A model generated the notes under the pieces. The model was not told the DNA's origin. It made no database searches and saw nothing but the letters and a program-made list of their open reading frames with translations. DNA of 64,000 nt from Dacryopinax spathularia (lineage: Eukaryota > Basidiomycota > Dacrymycetes > Dacrymycetales > Dacrymycetaceae): NCBI GenBank assembly GCA_037974965.1, contig JBBPFI010000006.1, forward strand, positions 1,240,001-1,304,000, given 5' to 3'. Positions 58,284-64,000 of the stretch are shown here, piece after piece. Position 1 is the first letter of the stretch. Each line of letters starts with the position of its first letter. The position numbers and the translations under genes are program-made.

Positions 58284-60285
58284 CTACTGCTTGACGAACA
58301 GCTCAGTAAACTTGTCCACCGGCAGCTTCTCAAGGCTCTTGAGGTCTTCGACAGTCTTGAGGATCTTATCCTGATGCGCCTGGTCGAACCAATGCCCGAT
58401 ATGCCGCTTAAACTTGGCCATCAGCAGCGGGGTGCCTTCCTCGCGCTATCCACCCACATCAGCCTCTCTTCAAAGAAAGCCGCAAGGCACGAAGAACAAA
58501 AACGGCTCACCCTCCTCTTATGCCCCACAGGATACTCCACCTCCACCTCATCCAACACCGTCCCGTCATTCAGCTCCACAAGCAACGCATTCCCGATCGA
58601 CCTCTTCTCCGGGTCGTGATAATCCCTAGTGAACTTGGGCTCTTCGACGCAGTAGGTCTTTGCGCGTAGTGCGTCGATCCGCGGGTCGGAGGCGGCTTGG
58701 TCGGAGTAGTCTTCTGTTGTGAGGCGGCCGTAGATTAGGGGGAAGCAGGTCATGTATTGGATTGCGTGGCTGTGGAGGGGGGCCGGGTCAGTCATCCCAC
58801 CCAGAAGTTGCAAATTGCGGAGAGAGAGAGAGCAAAAAGTGGGCGTTGAAAGGTGGGGCCGAGCGAAGTGGTAGAAGGAGAGAGGAAGGCGACAGAGAGG
58901 AGGTTGGAGAAAGACGACAAGGAGAGCAGTGGTAGGAAATGAACGCACTCGCGATCCGCAAAATTATGCAACGGCCCCGACTTATTAATAATCCTCATCG
59001 CCGCCTCCTGCGTCCTAATCCTCACGCTCCTAATATCCTCCGCCGTCTTACCCATCTCCACCAGCCTCCTATGCAAAATCATAGCCGCCTCGACCGCCGT
59101 CTGCGCATGAAACTCCGCCGGAAACGAGATCTTAAACAGCACATTCTCCATAATGTAGCTCCCGTACGGGCGCTGGAACTTGAATGGCTCGCCCTTGAAG
59201 AGCACGTCGTAGAAGCCCCAGGTCTTGGCGGTCAGGACGGAGGGGAGGCCGATCTCGCCTTTTTGGACGAGGAGGGCGAGGTTGACCGCTCGGGAGCAGG
59301 CATCGCCCGCGGCCCAGGATTTGCGCGAGCCGGTGTTGGGCGCGTGGCGGTAGGTGCGGAGGGATTGGCCGTCTACGAACGCTTGGGAGACGACGTCGAT
59401 CGTTTGGGATTCGGTTAGGCCGCTGCCGAGCGGGGGTCAGCATCGGCTAAAGCAGAAGCGGGCCAGAAGAGAAAGGACAGGAGTGGAGGTGGGAAGGATC
59501 GGTGAGGAAAGGGGACGCACAGCAGCTTGCTAACCACGGCCGCGCTCGCCACTTTCACGAGCACGACATGATCCAGCCCCACCCTATTAAACGCATTCTC
59601 CAGCGCAAGACACCCCTGAATCTCATGCGCCTTGATCATGCTCTCCAGCACGTCCCTCACCGTCAGCGGTTTCCCCATGCGGGCCAAGTGGTCCGCGACG
59701 GCCAGGATGGCACCGAGGTTGTCCGAGGGGTGACCCCATTCTGCGGCGAGGAAACAGTCGTTGTAGTCCAGCCAGCGGATTTGGGTGCCGATGTTGAATG
59801 CGCCTCGGACGGGGTCGACTTGGTAGTTCGTTCCGGGGACTTTGGTGCCTGTTCACACGTCAACCTCTCTCCATCTTAACGAAGTGCAAAGTCCAAAGTA
59901 GACAAGATCGCTATATTCTGGGGTGAGGAAGGGAAGGGAGGGGAGACAGACCGTTAGGAACGACAGTGCCCTCCACGACAGGCCCCATAAGCCTCGCACA
60001 CTCCTTAAACCTCAACCCCTCAAGTCCACAGCCAATCGTGTCGATCAAGCAGAGCCGAGCCGTCTCCCACGCGAGGGGCGAAGTGACCTCATAATGATGC
60101 ACGTAGGCCGCGATATCTTTCAGGACCTGATCAGGCTCGGGGCGGGCGGCGGACTCGCCAGCCGCGTGGGCAGACATGTTGCGTTGCTGATACTGTGTCT
60201 GGAAGGCGAGGCGGACTGGTGCAGTGGGGAGGACACGACGATGGGATGAGAGAGTGAGAGTGCGCGGAGAGAGGCGTCTGAGCAT
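58284..60285 (-). CDS. prpD: 2-methylcitrate dehydratase (MmgE/PrpD family), mitochondrial
   Basis: The enzyme dehydrates 2-methylcitrate in the methylcitrate cycle, which clears propionyl-CoA. I chose the ATG at 60285 because [19 protein letters not shown] makes a good mitochondrial presequence; the frame is open further upstream. The mature part reads [109 protein letters not shown] and SAIQYMT-like [15 protein letters not shown], all typical of PrpD. Four short introns interrupt it. The end is [11 protein letters not shown] with a stop at 58284-58286. About 530 residues, a normal length. Confidence 0.93.
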
Positions 60286-60638
60286 TGTCTGTCGTCTGCC
60301 CTCAAATACCTTCGAGAGAAGAGAGACGGAGGGGCAAGGTGGGGAATGGGGCAAGTGAAGTGAAAGGGCTTTACCCCACGAATTGAAGGAATGGGCGGAT
60401 CTCACCCGAATCGGTTATACGCTCGACATCGGGTGCTTTCGGCGCTCGGAGACAGCGACGGGCTGAGCCCCTATCCAAAATGGGTTACTCACCAGAGTAG
60501 CGTACGAACGTGCTGGCCATTCGAACTGCACACTTACTGAGCATATAACATCCAGCTGACCATCCAACTTGCTTCACTCCTCCTCTACCTTCCTTGCTCT
60601 CCAACGCTCACTAACACAAACAAGAAAGAGGAGGCAGG
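60286..60638. other. Divergent promoter between prpD and the glutaredoxin gene
   Basis: No gene is seen. An AT-rich gcatataac lies about 100 bp before the ATG at 60639 and could be a TATA element. Confidence 0.4.
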
Positions 60639-61657
60639 ATGCCAGCCGGGATGCTCCCCACTCCCGTCACGTCCCACGGCCATGGCGCCGACAAGCCCTT
60701 CCCCGCCTTGTCATTCCTTACTGGCCGGTCAAATCGTCCTATCCGCCTGCTTCTGCTGGTGGTCGTAACCCTGCTCTGTCTGGGGTATACATTCCAGTCA
60801 TTCACACATCGCTCCCCCCTCTCCTCAAACAAACTCGACTCCATCGAGTACTCCCCCTCATCCTCCGACCACCCTGGGTCCAACAACCTCTCCGGCGGCT
60901 CAGGCGAAGCATACAAATCCCCGCCATTCGTAGCAGACCGGCTCGACCTAAGTCAAAATGCCCGCGACATCCGCGCAACGCTCAACTTTGTCACTCAGTT
61001 CCCTGAGCGGCAGCTGCCCGCTGCTGTGCTGGATGAGGGGGCTGATGTTGCGAATGTGTTGAGGGACGAGGCGAGGGCGGCGGGGGAGAGTGATTGGGAT
61101 GAGGGGACGAGGGAGTTGCCGTTGGTTGTTTTTAGTAAGGTGCGCTGCTTTCTCTCTAGCTGGATGGGAATTCGATGCTGATCGGGTTGGTGTGAAGACG
61201 TATTGCCCGTGAGTGACTCCAACGTCCTAGTCCGACTGCGTGTATGCTAATAGCTGGGCACAGGTTCTCAAAGCGAGCAAAGGAACTGCTCAACCTGCTT
61301 CATCTCTCCCCACCACCCTTCGTAGTCGAAGCCGATCTACGCGGTACGTCTTCCCTCCCCTCCCATCCTCTCCCATTCCCCCCATTCCCCCTCTCTCCCC
61401 TCTCCTCTCCTCATCCGCTCCCCCTTCCTCGCCCGTTCCTCCGAAACACAGCTGACCCGCAAGCAGGCGATACATCCCTCCTCAAATCCCTCCTGACCAA
61501 ACTCACCAACCACTCCACATTCCCCAATATCTTCATAGGCGGCCACTCGATCGGAGGGTCGGACGACCTCCAGAGGCTGCAAGAGGAGGGGAAATTGAGG
61601 GAGATGTTGCGTGCTGTCGGGGTCGGGAGGGCCGGGCCGGCGGGGAAGAGGCGATGA
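60639..61657 (+). CDS. Membrane-anchored monothiol glutaredoxin (Grx6/Grx7-like)
   Basis: The ATG at 60639 opens MPAGMLPTPVTSHGHG. One transmembrane helix (LLLLVVVTLLCLGYTFQSF, residues about 37-55) suggests a type II protein of the early secretory pathway, like yeast Grx6 and Grx7. After a Ser-rich stalk the domain reads ELPLVVFSK, then TYCP from an 11-nt exon, then FSKRAKELLNLLHLSPPPF, FPNIFIGGHSIGGSDDLQRL and GKLREMLRAVGVG. The site is C-P-F-S, so monothiol. Exons: 60639-61139, 61198-61208, 61264-61343 and 61452-61657, which gives 265 residues. Paralogous to the cysteine-less protein at 34945-36259. Confidence 0.9.
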
Positions 61658-62128
61658 GCCACACCTTGGTGGCTTGGTCACGTTTTGGGGGCGGGGATTG
61701 TATGGTCCGTGCTTTCTTCTTACTAACCTGTGGGGAAGTGAAGAGGGCTGATATGGGAACAGATCTTTTGTTTGCATGTTTGTTATGGTTGCTGTTCTCG
61801 ATTGACTGCACGGCAATGCAATGTACTATGTGACCCCCCCTGTGCACCACATCCGCATGCAAGAATTGGCATCAGCACCTGCTGAACGCCATAAATATTT
61901 TGGTTAAGTAGGGAACGAAAACGACAACAACGGCAATAACGACAACAAGGACGACGACAGGATTGGTAGTGGTAAGAGCGACAACAAGCACAGCCAGCGT
62001 ATATTATAAAGACCGATCAGAAATCCCAGATATCAAGCAAGCAAACAACAAACAACAAAACCCATTCAACTTCTCCCACCACTGAGCCGCCTAAGGGCGG
62101 CCGGTCCAGTACGACATTCCAGCCACGC
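61658..62128. other. Convergent spacer, simple A/C-rich repeats
   Basis: Two genes end here. Around 61915-61995 the sequence is an imperfect run of aacgac and gacaac-type units. No gene is seen. Confidence 0.5.
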
Positions 62129-63632
62129 TCAGAACGCCTCGCCAAAGTTCCCCCTCTTCGAATCCTCATCCACCGTCTCCAGACTCCCCGCACTCGGCTG
62201 CCTCGCAAACGTGCTCCTCCGCGCCCCCGGCTCATCCCTCTGAATCTCCACAGTGACCATCACGCCCGGCGCCCTCAACTCGCCATCCTCCGGATCATAC
62301 TCATCCTCATACCCTCCAATGAAAGTACTATTATGTCTCCCCCTCGTCTGGCTCCTCGCGCCGCTCCTCAGCCCGTCTGTCCTCCTCGACCCGGCCGCAG
62401 CGAGCAAGGGGTTCATAGGGATATCCTTAAAGTCCAGTCCTTCCCCATCCCCGTCCTCGTCCCCATCGCCGAAGAACGCTTCCCTGATATGCAGTATAAG
62501 CCGGGTAGACATGATGATGTCCGTCGCGATCGAGAATGGCAGCCCGACCCCCGAGAGCTCGGCGGGTGCGAGCCGGGAAGTGAAGAGGTTTATGGATTGG
62601 ACGCAGAATATGAATATGAATGCGGAGACGTTGTCTTTGATCATTACGTCGAGGAGGTCGACACCGGAGTAGGAGACGTAGCGGTGCGTCTGGGCGTTTA
62701 CTCGTCAGTACGACATCGCCGGGAGGTCAAGAAGGAGAGAGAGAAGAGAGGGGGACGGGTTGGCGAGGGTGAGTGGTAGAGAGGGGCCCGGAGAGGGAGT
62801 GTAGGGAAGGGGGGATGTGGAGGGAAGAGAACGCACAGTCTTATACCCCACCATAAGCAGCAGGATAGCGTCGAACATAAGCCGGAAAATCCAGTACGTA
62901 ACCAAGATCGGCTGGCTCTCACTAACGAAGCACCCCGTCATACTCGGATACGGCACCAACGAGTCGGGCGTCGCTATTCCACGACGTCAGCTTTCCTCAC
63001 CATGGCAATGAAGAGGACAGGGGCGTACAGTAGGACTTTTGCACTGATACCCCTAGGATGCCGAATGCCGCTACGAGATGGGCGAGGTAGATGACGATGG
63101 AGAAGATGCCTATGCGGCGGCTGCGGGCGTACATCGCGTGAATCCGGAGGAGGAGGATATCTGCGTTTTCCCATGTTAGATTGGGTTTGCCGGGAGGGGA
63201 GGGAAGGAGCACGGACAAGAGACGGTGCCCATCATCCATACGCTGCCCCAGGTACCGATCTGGAAGTAGGCGATGCACATCTTGGGGCTGACGTTGCTGA
63301 GCTCGAAGGCTGCCGTCCTGTCAGCTCGCACGCTTCTCATGCAGAACACAGGGTAGACGTACTGATTACAAGCAAGGCTAGTATCAAGAGACCAAAGTAG
63401 CGGGTAAAGAGATATAGGCCCTTCGTCGATCCCCAAGGCGCTGTCCAGATGTACTTCATCTGCTTTCCCTTCAGCATGTTTCCTGCAAAGGGAAGGGAAG
63501 AAGGCGCACCTCCATCCCCATACAAAGCAACCAATCTATGACGAGCCAAGCGAAAGCGGCGACCAGCGCATAGTGAGCCCCGACGACGTTGTTTAGGTAG
63601 GAGTAAGTGCTGGAGTCTAGCGATGTTGACAT
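62129..63632 (-). CDS. DUF6533 multi-pass membrane protein
   Basis: The ATG at 63632 opens MSTSLDSSTYSYLNNVVGAH. The conserved head of the family follows across a 50-nt intron: YALVAAFAWLVIDWLLCMGM, then MKYIWTAPWGSTKGLYLFTR and YFGLLILALLV. Later exons give CIAYFQIGTWGSVWMMGT, ILLLRIHAMYARSRRIGIFS, YWIFRLMFDAILLLMVGYKT and a last exon with SGVGLPFSIATDIIMSTRL, which makes about seven membrane segments. The C-terminal tail is acidic then basic and soluble (FFGDGDEDGDGEG, RRSTFARQPSAGS) and ends at 62129. DUF6533 proteins are numerous in agaricomycetes and of unknown function; a receptor-like seven-helix layout has no proof. About 400 residues. Confidence 0.85.
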
Positions 63633-64000
63633 GCTCGAGGGAAGAGGGTATGCCAGCTGGGTATGCAGGTCTACAGAGCTCTATGACACGATCGAGGATA
63701 TAGGTGCTATTGCATGGGAGATGGGGAATGTGGGGGAGAGAGGAGGGAGAAAGCGGAGGAGGCGTCCGTGTTACGTTCTTCTATGGATTGTGGAATGTCA
63801 ACTCCAGGCACAATCGATTGCCCTCCTGGTGGGTAGCACTGTCGCACTAAAATCGAAGCGAGTAATAACGACGGAGCGACGTTCCTCTCCCCGAACATGA
63901 TTTTCACCCCCTTCCTGAGACGACCTATTCAGTCTGGGGTTATTCATTTCCGGAATAGGCAGGCGGCGAGGAGCAAGGTCGCACATTCCAAAGAACCCTT
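63633..64000. other. Right-hand end of the window, no gene seen
   Basis: It holds the promoter of the DUF6533 gene. Short frames on both strands lack motifs. Confidence 0.45.

Overview
This is a fungal nuclear window, almost certainly from Agaricomycotina and most likely an agaricomycete. Genes are dense, on both strands, and cut by many short GT-AG introns of about 45-65 nt with CTRAY-type branch points. Two membrane families that I associate with agaricomycetes, DUF6535 and DUF6533, are present, together with a Zn2Cys6 factor of the CWSCRIRRKKC type. All gene models were spliced by eye. Housekeeping genes are secure because conserved motifs run across the splice sites. Orphan genes are less certain.

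Positions 1 to about 8,040 form a block unlike the rest. The tetranucleotide GATC occurs at about 20 or more per kb by hand count, in exons, introns and spacers alike. About 4 per kb is expected by chance, and about 2 per kb is seen just past the boundary. The block holds a GRF zinc-finger gene cut by the left edge, a long spliced gene with a WNLF-type domain (2297-5286), a small divergent basic protein (5586-6303) and a second WNLF-type gene (6921-7692). It ends in palindromes. This is the best candidate for an undescribed element or locus.

Positions 8,060 to 33,500 hold a long promoter followed by conserved genes: a Zn2Cys6 regulator, COG3, a small secreted protein, TFIIH subunit TFB4, a GT31-like glycosyltransferase, and the arginine-specific carbamoyl-phosphate synthase small subunit CPA1. 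CPA1 carries a recognisable arginine-attenuator-peptide uORF. Then come a DUF6535 membrane protein, APS kinase MET14, two orphans, a NADAR protein and eIF2B-gamma (GCD1).

Positions 33,500 to 64,000 hold a membrane-anchored glutaredoxin-like protein that lacks the active-site cysteine, a repeat-bearing spacer, an RNA-dependent RNA polymerase of the RNA-silencing type, ATP sulfurylase MET3, SNAPC3, an alpha/beta hydrolase, two large disordered orphans, an aldo/keto reductase, RNase H2 subunit B with a C-terminal PIP-like box, mitochondrial 2-methylcitrate dehydratase, a second glutaredoxin with an intact CPFS site, and a DUF6533 membrane protein.

Three observations stand out beyond the GATC block. 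The glutaredoxin CPFS site and the RdRP DxDGD site are each encoded largely by a microexon of 11 or 12 nt. The cysteine-less glutaredoxin keeps the intron at the same place but lacks the microexon. MET3 and MET14, consecutive steps of sulfate assimilation, lie 17 kb apart. No rRNA, tRNA, CRISPR array or intact transposase was found.
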